A DNA stretch of 27,248 nucleotides from an uncultured Lentisphaeria bacterium (GTDB lineage Bacteria; Verrucomicrobiota; Lentisphaeria; JABSQK01; CAJWLW01). Positions 20,588-27,248 of this stretch are shown here, one piece after another (positions within the stretch are counted from its first letter, which is position 1; every line of letters starts with the position of its first letter). Both the position numbers and the translations under genes were made by a program. A model generated the notes under the pieces. That model ran no database searches. It was not told the origin of the DNA and saw only the letters and a program-made list of their open reading frames with translations. The stretch lies in contig CAJWLW010000035.1 in assembly GCA_913042885.1 (NCBI GenBank), positions 1 to 27,248 of the forward strand, written 5' to 3'.

Positions 20588-21421
20588 ATGAAAAAGTCAT
20601 TTACAGTAATCGCAGCCGTGGTCATGCTCGGCATGGTTAGCCAGGTATCCGCGTTCGACGTCGTCATTAGGGGAACCCTTATGACTCCTGCCGGCGACTA
20701 TACTGGCGCCGAAAACGGAGATTATTTGGGCTATGCCATCTCAAATGGGGGCTTAGGCTTCGAAAATATCTACTGGCTGGGCTTTAATGGTTCGCTGCCC
20801 GTAGCGCCGGCTGCTGTCGCGGTCGATGCCGGTGCGAACGGCGACCCGTGGTACAACGGAGCAGCCGAAGAAGAGCAGTCAATCCGGATAAAAGATGTCC
20901 CAGCCGGGACCTATCACTGTGGGCACATATTGGGTTTTGAGCCAGGGTTCTACGTCACGATCACCGCTGAAGGAGCTATAACGCCGACCAGCGCGTTCCT
21001 TGAGAGTAGCAATTCCATGAAGGTGCTCGTCGAACTATCAGTTGTCGGCGCGCCGCCGCCGGCTGGCCCGGCTGGCCCGGCTGGTCCTCCTGGCGCTAAT
21101 GGCAACGATGGTCTTCCTGGCGCTAATGGCAGCGATGGTGCGGCTGGTGCTAATGGCAACGATGGTGCGGCTGGTGCTAATGGCAACGATGGTGCGGCTG
21201 GTGAGAATGCACCGTGTGTATCCTGTGAGGATGTCGCAAGCTCGGCAGTCGATTTGACCTGCTTAGTTCTGGGCGAAACCCCCCCGACCAGTATTGCGGA
21301 TCTGCGGGCGGGTGTTGATGTCATTGTCGCTTCGCTGATGATCAGCGCCAACCTCTGTGAGGGGGAATGCGATCTCAGTTCGCAAATCGATGACGCCATC
21401 ACGACCAAGCTGGCTGAATAA
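20588..21421 (+). CDS. Secreted collagen-like protein
   Basis: The 277-residue protein has a signal peptide (1-22, cleavage after VSA). A beta-rich globular domain follows (23-155), then a continuous collagen-like Gly-X-Y tract at about 160-206 (GPAGPAGPPG, then repeated GANGNDGAA). The C-terminal domain of about 70 residues has several cysteines (C210, C213 and the CEGEC motif) that could make disulfides and act as a trimer-nucleating cap. GAGG precedes the ATG by about 8 nt. Bacterial collagen-like proteins usually form triple-helical surface fibres; that the same holds here is inferred from the repeat alone. A strong terminator follows 29 nt after the stop, so the gene is probably monocistronic. 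The SurA-like chaperone gene is divergent from it. Confidence 0.85.
   Translation: MKKSFTVIAAVVMLGMVSQVSAFDVVIRGTLMTPAGDYTGAENGDYLGYAISNGGLGFENIYWLGFNGSLPVAPAAVAVDAGANGDPWYNGAAEEEQSIRIKDVPAGTYHCGHILGFEPGFYVTITAEGAITPTSAFLESSNSMKVLVELSVVGAPPPAGPAGPAGPPGANGNDGLPGANGSDGAAGANGNDGAAGANGNDGAAGENAPCVSCEDVASSAVDLTCLVLGETPPTSIADLRAGVDVIVASLMISANLCEGECDLSSQIDDAITTKLAE
21092..21199. repeat. 27-bp tandem repeats encoding the collagen-like tract
   Basis: Four units start at 21092, 21119, 21146 and 21173, each encoding Gly-Ala-Asn-Gly-(Asn/Ser)-Asp-Gly-x-x. Units 3 and 4 are identical in DNA sequence, unit 2 differs slightly and unit 1 more. The beginning of a fifth unit follows at 21200. The units are in-frame, so slippage would lengthen or shorten the triple helix. 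Confidence 0.95.
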
Positions 21422-21449
21422 GGCATAGGCAAGACTGCAAGGTTTTTAC

Positions 21450-21488
21450 AAAAAAAGCCCGGGGATCGATCGATTTCCGGGCTTTTTT
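21450..21488. terminator. Strong rho-independent terminator, possibly bidirectional
   Basis: GCCCGG (21457-21462) pairs with CCGGGC (21477-21482) around a 14-nt loop. Seven A residues precede the stem and six T residues follow it, extending the pairing and giving U-tracts in both directions. It lies just behind the collagen-like stop at 21421 and about 50 bp beyond the Ldh2 stop on the other strand, so it can serve both converging genes. Confidence 0.93.
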
Positions 21489-21539
21489 GTACACCAATCC
21501 TGTCAAGCTGCTTAGTCTGCACCGAAGCGCTCTGATCCC

Positions 21540-22628
21540 TTAGTCCGTCCAAGGCAAGGCGTCCTCAATGCCGACATCCACGGCGAGGCCGGTAAGGTTG
21601 TCGATCGTCGCCTGTGTCAGGGCAATGCCGTGTTCGCGACAGAGCGCCTCGTGCTCGAGCTCCATCTCGCCGGGGACGAAGGTGCGCTCAACACCTTTCG
21701 CCTTGGGCGCGGTGCGCATACGGTCGATGAGCTTGTCGACGCGTTCGTAGTATGCGTCCGCGGGCATCATCGCCTCAACGTTGACTGCCATGAACCAGTG
21801 CCCCTGGTCGGCGGGCTTGCCTGTTTCCTGCGACCAGTCGGTCATATCACTCGTGAGCCCCGCCCCGGTCAGCACACCGGCAAGGGATTCGATCAGTAAC
21901 CCGATGCCATAGCCCTTGTGGCCCGCAAACGGGGTCAGGGCGCTGCCGAGGGTGAAACCGCTTGGATCCGTGGTCGGCAATCCGTCGATGTCCGTAAGCC
22001 AGGTGTCCGGGATTGACTGCCCAAGGACCTTCGCCGAGAAAACCTTGCCGCCGGCTACGGTGCTCATGGCAATGTCCAGGACCATCGACGGTTGAGTCTT
22101 TGCGGGGATCGCGTACGCTAGCGGGTTGTTGCCGAGCACGGCTCCGCGAGCGCCGGGGATGGTCATCACCGGATTGACATTGCTCGCCGCGATACCGATC
22201 ATCCCTTCATCCATCGCCATCATCGCGTAGACGCAGGCGGCACCGAAATGGGTGCTGTTGCGAACGCCGGCGGTGCCGATCCCCATTTGTTTCGCCTTCC
22301 CGATCGCCGCCGACATACCGGCGTGTGCACCGATCATGCCGACAGCGGCATGGGCATCGAGCTGGGCCCAGGCGGGGCCCTCGGCGGTGATCTCCGGAAC
22401 ACCCCGCGGGTCGATGCCGCCGTCACGCATCATCTGCGCAAACTTTCGAAAGCCCGCCAGGCCGTGGGTGTAGATGCCGCGCATCTCAGCCTGCACCTGC
22501 AGCCGGCTCGTCAGTCGTGCATCGTCTTCCGATAATCCGGCGGCGATCAGGGCGCGAACGCAGAACTCGGTCAGCGCATTGGTGTCGACGCGCTGGACGT
22601 ACGGCGTCTTGAGCGTGGTGCCCGTCAT
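21540..22628 (-). CDS. Malate/L-lactate dehydrogenase (Ldh2) family NAD(P)-dependent oxidoreductase
   Basis: The 362-residue length fits the family. Motifs are MRGIYTHGLAGFRKF (conserved His 55), RNSTHFGAAC and GNNPLAYAIP, followed by MVLDIAMSTVAGGKV and GHKGYGIGLLIE. Members reduce or oxidise 2-hydroxy/2-keto acids such as malate, lactate, ureidoglycolate, sulfolactate or keto-gulonate with NAD(P)H in the cytoplasm. The exact substrate cannot be assigned. GAGGA precedes the ATG by 9 nt. A candidate promoter is at 22709-22737, and the shared terminator lies downstream. With sulfatase and GH42-like genes nearby, a role in sugar-acid or sulfonate catabolism is plausible but not shown. Confidence 0.92.
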   Translation of the reverse strand: MTGTTLKTPYVQRVDTNALTEFCVRALIAAGLSEDDARLTSRLQVQAEMRGIYTHGLAGFRKFAQMMRDGGIDPRGVPEITAEGPAWAQLDAHAAVGMIGAHAGMSAAIGKAKQMGIGTAGVRNSTHFGAACVYAMMAMDEGMIGIAASNVNPVMTIPGARGAVLGNNPLAYAIPAKTQPSMVLDIAMSTVAGGKVFSAKVLGQSIPDTWLTDIDGLPTTDPSGFTLGSALTPFAGHKGYGIGLLIESLAGVLTGAGLTSDMTDWSQETGKPADQGHWFMAVNVEAMMPADAYYERVDKLIDRMRTAPKAKGVERTFVPGEMELEHEALCREHGIALTQATIDNLTGLAVDVGIEDALPWTD

Positions 22629-22708
22629 TTCTTTATCCTCTTGATTGCAGTCGGCTTGTTCAGGTTCATCGCTTTGGAGCTGTCGAGCTGGAGAATATCT
22701 GGAAATCG

Positions 22709-22737
22709 AAATTAGTGTATTAGCATGCTTGCGTCAA
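22709..22737 (-). promoter_or_regulatory. Candidate promoter of the Ldh2 gene
   Basis: TTGACG (22732-22737) and TAATTT (22709-22714) on the minus strand are 17 nt apart, giving a leader of about 75 nt. The first eight bases, TTGACGCA, are identical to those of the candidate promoter of the redox operon. Confidence 0.35.
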
Positions 22738-23126
22738 CTGGATGGAAGTGTGCTTTTCCGTAAGAACTTCTCGCAGTTGGTCATACCCCTCGGAACACTT
22801 GGTTAAGAAATTGATGATGCGAAAGATACTTGAATCCGCCGGCGTGTACCTCGCGCTCGCAACGTGCGTTTCTGGCGCCGGACTGGGCATCGAGATACAG
22901 CCGGCCGCCGACGGCAAATTCATGCTGGCCAGGTTGCCAGAGGATGCAGAAGGGGACAAGGCGCCGAATTGAGTTTCCTTCGACGAGTGGTCGCATCTGC
23001 GCGACCCCTGTCACAACATTTCGAGCACCGAAGCGGTCCCACCCCGTCAGTCGATGACATGGACGCGCAGCAGAAGTCCGAATCGCTCAAGTCGACATTG
23101 TTGGTGTTTCATTTGGGACAATTGTT
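22738..23126. other. Intergenic region with a possible degraded secreted-protein gene on the plus strand
   Basis: Together with the Ldh2 leader this gap is about 500 bp. On the plus strand, ATG 22815 or 22818 opens MMRKILESAGVYLALATCVS, which could be a weak signal peptide, and the frame stops after GDKAPN at 22972. Past the stop, another frame reads FDEWSHLRDPCHNISS, as if a longer gene had suffered a frameshift. No ribosome-binding site or family is recognised. It may be a decayed gene or random sequence. Confidence 0.3.
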
Positions 23127-26100
23127 TTAGCCGCAAGAAGGCACAAAGAGCGCAAAGTTGAAATCGGTCCGTACGCCCGTCGCAGCGTCTGTCACTGCGA
23201 CCGCCCACTCCCCGTCCGGATCGTTCAACGCCAGGGTGAACTCGTGGCCATCGCTGGCGATGACGACGCCTTCGTATTCTCTCCTGAGCTTCCCGTCCGC
23301 ATCTGTCACCCGCACATGCAGGATATGCCGGGCGGGATCACCACCCGACGTCTGCACGACTGTGTCAACCCGCACGGTTCGTTCCGCCTGTTGCACGTTG
23401 ACGTCGATCGCAACAACCTGGTACGGCAGGACCGCGAAAAGATACGGCGTGGCAACTTCGATCTCGAGGTCGAGGCGGTCGCATTCGCCGAGATATTCGT
23501 GATTGACACAATCGTAGACGTGCCCCTCTGCAAACCTCAACGCGAAAGGGCGGGGTTCGCGGTCGACAAAAGCTTCTGCTTCATCGAGCAAACGCTTGTG
23601 CGGGCGCAGCAACCCGACTATGCGAGTCTTGCCGTCCCGGAATCTGAACACACGGACCTGGGCGCTGTGATCGCCCGCAGCTTCAATCCGTGTGTCCGGC
23701 CTGATATCGATGGCACAAAACCACTCGCGAACACTTTCGCGCAAACCACCGCCGCGCCCGGCAGCGCGCAGAGTGAGATAATGCTGGACTGCCATGTTCA
23801 TCAGGCACGACCGACCATGACGAATGAACACCGGAACGCCGGCCTCGGTCACATAGTCAGCCGTCGCACCGGACAAGGATACCGATGGATCCACGGGCAT
23901 CGGATATCCGTTCGCAGTCGAAGCCGCTGGTGCTTCATCTCTGTCCGGCGTATCTTCCGGCATCATGGCACCGCTCGCTGCAGCTTGTACGAAATTTCCA
24001 ACTTCTGCTGCAGCCATGATCAGTTGATCGCTCAACGGGTGCATTGGCGCGGCATTCGCTACGCCAAAGATGTCATCGAGCCGTCCCCGCCCCAACGGGC
24101 GCGAGTGCTCATCAAACACAGCAGGGCGATAATCCGCAAGGACAGCACCGCCCGCCTCCGAATAGGCGACAATCGCATCCGCCTCGATTGCGGAGATGGC
24201 ATGGACCTGCGGCATGACGAGCAATTTCGGTTGTCGCGCCTCGAGTGCGCCTGCTTCGATTTCAGTTCGGTCAATGAAGGTGTAAGAAATTCCAATATCG
24301 TCCAGCAGGCGTAACATCGCTTCGGTATTGAGCGACCACTTGAGCGCCGGCGCTGCAAGGCAATGCTGCCACTCGGCGTTGGTGCTGTAGTCACGCGTGG
24401 GAATGTCTGGCATCAGTGTCGCGGCATGATGGCTCGGACGTGAAAAGTAGATGAGGACGTCGTCCGTTTCTCGCGTGGCCTGCAGAATTAGACGATCGAG
24501 CCCCGACTGGATCTTCTGGACGGCTGTTGTCGTATCCCGCAAGCACGGTGTGACCCGCAAATCGGGTCCGATGCCACTCGCCGGATGCCCTGCCCCGGCC
24601 CAGCCGTAGTGGCTGAAGAACCAGTAGCTGTTGCAGCCGTTGAACAATAGAAACCACGGGTAAAAACGTGTGTCGTCCGGATTGCGATACATCGCGTAGC
24701 CGCCATACCAGCCGCCGAACAACAGTCCCGGTTTCTTGAACGAGCGGATGATATCGAATTTCCAGGTATTCGGATAGACCACCATGAGATCCATGTCGTT
24801 CAACAGTTCTCTCCAGGCATAGCCGTACCAGCTGTCATCCAGAATCGGTCCTTCGAAACCGACCATGGCATCGGTATCGATCTCACGAATGACCTTTTTC
24901 GCCGCGGAATGCATGCGAACAAACAAGTCGTCCATGTACAGCCGATGATCAGCCCACGCCGCGTAGCGCCCGGTTTGGCGCGCTTCGGCGAAAGGAATGG
25001 GCATCGCCTCGTCAAAAGAATCGTAGGCACTCCCCCACGATTCGTTAAGAGCGTCGACGGAGCCATACTGCGCTGCCAGGAACCTCCGGAATGCCGCGAG
25101 ACAGGTCGGCGACACACAGCCGTCCTGATACGTCAGCATCATCGCCTGATCGTCGCCAAGTGAATATGCCGTCGGCGAGTAGTGACGGTACTTCTCCGCC
25201 TGCTGTCGGAGCATCCCGGTCTCCTGTTCAAGGAAATCCGGGTCTGTCAGACAGGGCCTGCGCACCATCAGCCCTTCGCGTTCGTCCTCGGCGTTCTCCG
25301 GATAGTAGCGCGTCGCATACGGCGAAGGCCGGACATTCAGCGCCGCCCACTCATCCATGTCGCCACCAAGGATGCCGGTCGTCACACCCTGCTCGGCAAA
25401 AATCCGGGCAGCCTGGCGACGGACCATGCTGTGATTGACGGCAGCCCAGGCGCCATATGTAAAGCGATTTACATCGGGCAATGGCTGGCGTACCAGGATA
25501 TGATGGGACTCGAGCGCCAGGACGCGATCGTCGCGTTTCAGGGAAATGCGTAGTTCGCACTGAATCGACAGTGACTCACGGACATCGGCATCGAACGATA
25601 CTTGCGCATCCGCTGGAAATATTTTCTGCCACAGCAGACGGCCTGTCGTATCAAACAGTTCGGCCTGCAACTCTGAGTTCGCTTGATCACCGCTCAAGGC
25701 GATTGTTACCGGCACCGGTTTGTCGAGCTCGTACGATTTTCGCTCGGTTACAATCTCCGTGATTTGTGCGCCACTATCGTTGAAAAAACAGTGACTGCCC
25801 CAGTCAAGCACACGGTTGTCGTCATCGTTCAGGATCACGTCAATGAAGTAATCGCCGGTCGGCAGTTGCGGGACTGTCAACCGCAGCTTGTCATCCGCCG
25901 CTGTATCGATCCTTCTTTCGAGCATGACAGTCGCATCGAGATTCCGGATAGTCAAATGCGCGGACGCACCGGATGAACAGGCCAATTCACCAAGCGTAGC
26001 ATCTCCCGAATTGGTCTCGGCTCGGCGACTGATCTCGTGCCATCCGGTCAATCGTGCGGATGGCAATGCCCGCGCAGCCCAGAGGATGCAGCGTCCGGAC

Positions 26101-26888
26101 AAGGCGCAGAAATAGTCGTAGTGGATGTCACGAACGCTCTCGTCCCGATAGGTGCCGCCAGGCTCCAGATAACAGTTGCCGTTGATGTCCGGGGCCGTCC
26201 AGTCGACCCCATCGCTGTCGAGATCAAGAACGCATGTGGACTTCAGCCGCTCCGTATAGTCGGCCACGACGATACGCCCGCGGCCGTCGGCATCGCGAAA
26301 CAACAGTCCGCCATCTGCCAGATCGCGCGAGTACAGGGGCGGCAACGCGTGTATGGGACAGCCGTTCACGATTCCAGCAACCGCCTCGCTCGTGGCAGCG
26401 GGAGCGCTGTCGAAGCGCTCCCGCAATTTGCCGGACAGTTTGAGCGGGTTGAGGATCACCAATCCAACGCCAGCATCGAGCGCATCAATAATCGCTGACT
26501 CAACCTCTTGGGGAATCACCGTGCAATCCATGTGCCCGATCACGATGACGTCCGGCCGGCAATGTCCGCGCAGCTCGGCCAACGCCTGCTCCGTGTGCAA
26601 TTCCGCAGTGCCGTACGGGGCCCAGGTATAATGCGGCGCCTTGGTGTCGCCCCAGACGTGGGAAAATTCCGTCATCACCGGAACAGCATCGAAATCAAAG
26701 CGCTGCTGCAACTCGAGTGTCGATCGCTGCGTCCAGCGCGGTGCGATGACGAGGAGCTTTAGTGAACGCCCGGCGTAGGGACGGGCCCATTTCGTGTGCG
26801 GCGTAACAACATCCGGACGCAACGAATGGAAGTACGGCTCCTGTATCCACATGGGATAGGATGGAAGAGCGATATTAGAGAGACTCAT
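23127..26888 (-). CDS. GH42-like (beta-galactosidase superfamily) multidomain protein, 1253 aa
   Basis: Domains in order: a Rossmann-like N-terminal domain (about 40-165; KLLVIAPRW, DVIVIGHMD, GVGLVILNP), a beta-rich region (about 270-480), a TIM barrel resembling glycoside hydrolase 42 (about 490-830), a GATase-like trimerisation domain (about 885-1040; PKLLVMPQVHA, EAGGAVLADY) and a C-terminal beta domain. The barrel has YSLGDDQ near 577, followed by C-x4-C and LNESWGSAYDSFDEAMP, matching the region where GH42 has the N-E acid/base. Here the residue is Asp in GDD, an odd substitution. FEGP near 676 may hold the other carboxylate. There is no signal peptide, so it acts in the cytoplasm, and it is far longer than classical GH42 (about 650-700). 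The last ten residues are encoded by a dispersed repeat. Confidence 0.8.
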   Translation of the reverse strand: MSLSNIALPSYPMWIQEPYFHSLRPDVVTPHTKWARPYAGRSLKLLVIAPRWTQRSTLELQQRFDFDAVPVMTEFSHVWGDTKAPHYTWAPYGTAELHTEQALAELRGHCRPDVIVIGHMDCTVIPQEVESAIIDALDAGVGLVILNPLKLSGKLRERFDSAPAATSEAVAGIVNGCPIHALPPLYSRDLADGGLLFRDADGRGRIVVADYTERLKSTCVLDLDSDGVDWTAPDINGNCYLEPGGTYRDESVRDIHYDYFCALSGRCILWAARALPSARLTGWHEISRRAETNSGDATLGELACSSGASAHLTIRNLDATVMLERRIDTAADDKLRLTVPQLPTGDYFIDVILNDDDNRVLDWGSHCFFNDSGAQITEIVTERKSYELDKPVPVTIALSGDQANSELQAELFDTTGRLLWQKIFPADAQVSFDADVRESLSIQCELRISLKRDDRVLALESHHILVRQPLPDVNRFTYGAWAAVNHSMVRRQAARIFAEQGVTTGILGGDMDEWAALNVRPSPYATRYYPENAEDEREGLMVRRPCLTDPDFLEQETGMLRQQAEKYRHYSPTAYSLGDDQAMMLTYQDGCVSPTCLAAFRRFLAAQYGSVDALNESWGSAYDSFDEAMPIPFAEARQTGRYAAWADHRLYMDDLFVRMHSAAKKVIREIDTDAMVGFEGPILDDSWYGYAWRELLNDMDLMVVYPNTWKFDIIRSFKKPGLLFGGWYGGYAMYRNPDDTRFYPWFLLFNGCNSYWFFSHYGWAGAGHPASGIGPDLRVTPCLRDTTTAVQKIQSGLDRLILQATRETDDVLIYFSRPSHHAATLMPDIPTRDYSTNAEWQHCLAAPALKWSLNTEAMLRLLDDIGISYTFIDRTEIEAGALEARQPKLLVMPQVHAISAIEADAIVAYSEAGGAVLADYRPAVFDEHSRPLGRGRLDDIFGVANAAPMHPLSDQLIMAAAEVGNFVQAAASGAMMPEDTPDRDEAPAASTANGYPMPVDPSVSLSGATADYVTEAGVPVFIRHGRSCLMNMAVQHYLTLRAAGRGGGLRESVREWFCAIDIRPDTRIEAAGDHSAQVRVFRFRDGKTRIVGLLRPHKRLLDEAEAFVDREPRPFALRFAEGHVYDCVNHEYLGECDRLDLEIEVATPYLFAVLPYQVVAIDVNVQQAERTVRVDTVVQTSGGDPARHILHVRVTDADGKLRREYEGVVIASDGHEFTLALNDPDGEWAVAVTDAATGVRTDFNFALFVPSCG
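23128..23157. repeat. Dispersed repeat (TAGCCGCAAGAAGGCACAAA type) forming the 3' end of the GH42 gene
   Basis: These 30 bp match the left half of the palindromic element at 17587 (TAGCCGCAA-AA-G-CACAAA pattern). Read on the minus strand they encode the last residues, ALFVPSCG, and the TAA stop of the GH42-like protein. The natural C-terminus was probably altered by insertion of, or recombination with, the element. Confidence 0.6.
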
Positions 26889-27166
26889 AGGACGTTACCC
26901 CGAAGCTTAAGCAGAGATGTCGGCACTGCCAGAGTGGATGTCACCACCGCACGGCATAGTTAACGCATACCAATACCAGGGGGCCATGAGATTGTCACAC
27001 TGCTCCTGACTGCAGCCGGACCAACCAAATGCATCGCACGGCCATCCGGCGATTCCTCTTGGTGACCCGAAAGACGACGGGTACCAACTCGCACGCGACT
27101 GCCACCGGACCCGACCCCGCCCCTGAGGGGATATCAGATAGTTGGAGCCAGTCACGCCAACTCGTG
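26889..27166. other. Intergenic gap upstream of the GH42-like gene
   Basis: About 280 bp between two minus-strand genes. A Trp- and Ser-rich frame of 82 codons (GTG start at 27155, stop at 26907) lies here, with no ribosome-binding site or motif. No clear promoter or terminator was found, although transcription signals for the GH42-like gene would be expected. Confidence 0.3.
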
Positions 27167-27248
27167 TTATTCCGTCACACCAAAGTAGTGTCTCCAGACT
27201 TTGTGGATACCTGCGATAGTTTCGTCAACATCCTGATCGGTGAAGCGG
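27167..27248 (-). CDS. C-terminal end of a probable PLP-dependent aminotransferase (5' part outside window)
   Basis: The frame enters from the right edge and reads RFTDQDVDETIAGIHKVWRH followed by YFGVTE and the TAA at 27167-27169. A closing helix of the form TDxDVDxTIxxIxKVWRH is usual at the C-terminus of DegT/DnrJ/EryC1-type sugar aminotransferases and also of class-III aminotransferases. Only 26 full codons are visible, so the family call is tentative, while the coding status is likely. Confidence 0.5.
   Translation of the reverse strand, partial: RFTDQDVDETIAGIHKVWRHYFGVTE

Noticed and set aside
20461..20667. Minus-strand frame of 68 codons
   Set aside because: It is opposite the signal peptide of the collagen-like gene and its leader, with no ribosome-binding site; the plus-strand gene is far better supported.
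21062..21199. CRISPR-like periodic repeats
   Set aside because: The periodicity is a collagen-like coding repeat with directly adjacent in-frame 27-bp units and no unique spacers.
26907..27155. Minus-strand frame of 82 codons before the GH42-like gene
   Set aside because: GTG start without ribosome-binding site, Trp- and Ser-rich composition and no motif; treated as intergenic.

Overview
The window (27.2 kb, fairly GC-rich, almost every gene on the minus strand) looks like chromosomal DNA of an environmental Planctomycetota or related PVC-type bacterium. The hints are a Cys-type sulfatase beside a ceramidase-like protein and an amidohydrolase, a GH42-like protein, multiheme cytochromes beside a cyclic-nucleotide/Fe-S fusion protein, a Gram-negative outer-membrane barrel, and secreted collagen-like proteins. 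No rRNA, tRNA or universal marker is present, so the phylum is an inference.

Left third (1-9069, minus): a tight five-gene redox operon. In transcription order it encodes a five-heme cytochrome c (6271-9069), an outer-membrane beta-barrel with a C-terminal Phe (4877-6271), a membrane-anchored FAD/NAD(P)H reductase with a [2Fe-2S] domain (3505-4872), a four-heme cytochrome c554-like protein (2327-3493), and a large protein with two cNMP-binding folds and a 4Fe-4S ferredoxin domain that runs off the left edge (1-2266). Junctions are a 1-nt overlap and gaps of 4, 11 and 60 nt. Together they suggest an electron route between NAD(P)H, periplasmic hemes and the outer membrane.

Middle (9239-13672): a six-helix membrane protein with an internal duplication, a broken short-chain dehydrogenase, a cold-shock protein with a hairpin behind it, a 0.5-kb gap with short open stretches, a phosphodiester-glycosidase-type lipoprotein and a metallophosphoesterase.

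Catabolic cluster (13782-17548): sulfatase, a collapsed sugar-isomerase-like gene, a ceramidase-like protein and an amidohydrolase, apparently co-transcribed. None has a signal peptide, suggesting cytoplasmic processing of an imported sulfated compound. A malate/lactate dehydrogenase (Ldh2) family protein and a 1253-residue GH42-like protein further right may belong to the same metabolism.

Secreted-protein island (17795-21488): two exported collagen-like proteins (plus strand) flank a membrane-anchored SurA/PrsA-like chaperone (minus strand). The first collagen-like gene meets a signal-peptide ORF from the opposite strand exactly at its Gly-X-Y repeat, which looks like a rearrangement breakpoint. 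The second has 27-bp tandem repeats and ends at a strong terminator. A dispersed repeat of the type TAGCCGCAA...CACAAA occurs as an imperfect palindrome before the sulfatase gene and as a half copy forming the 3' end of the GH42 gene.

Right edge: the C-terminal end of a probable PLP-dependent aminotransferase.
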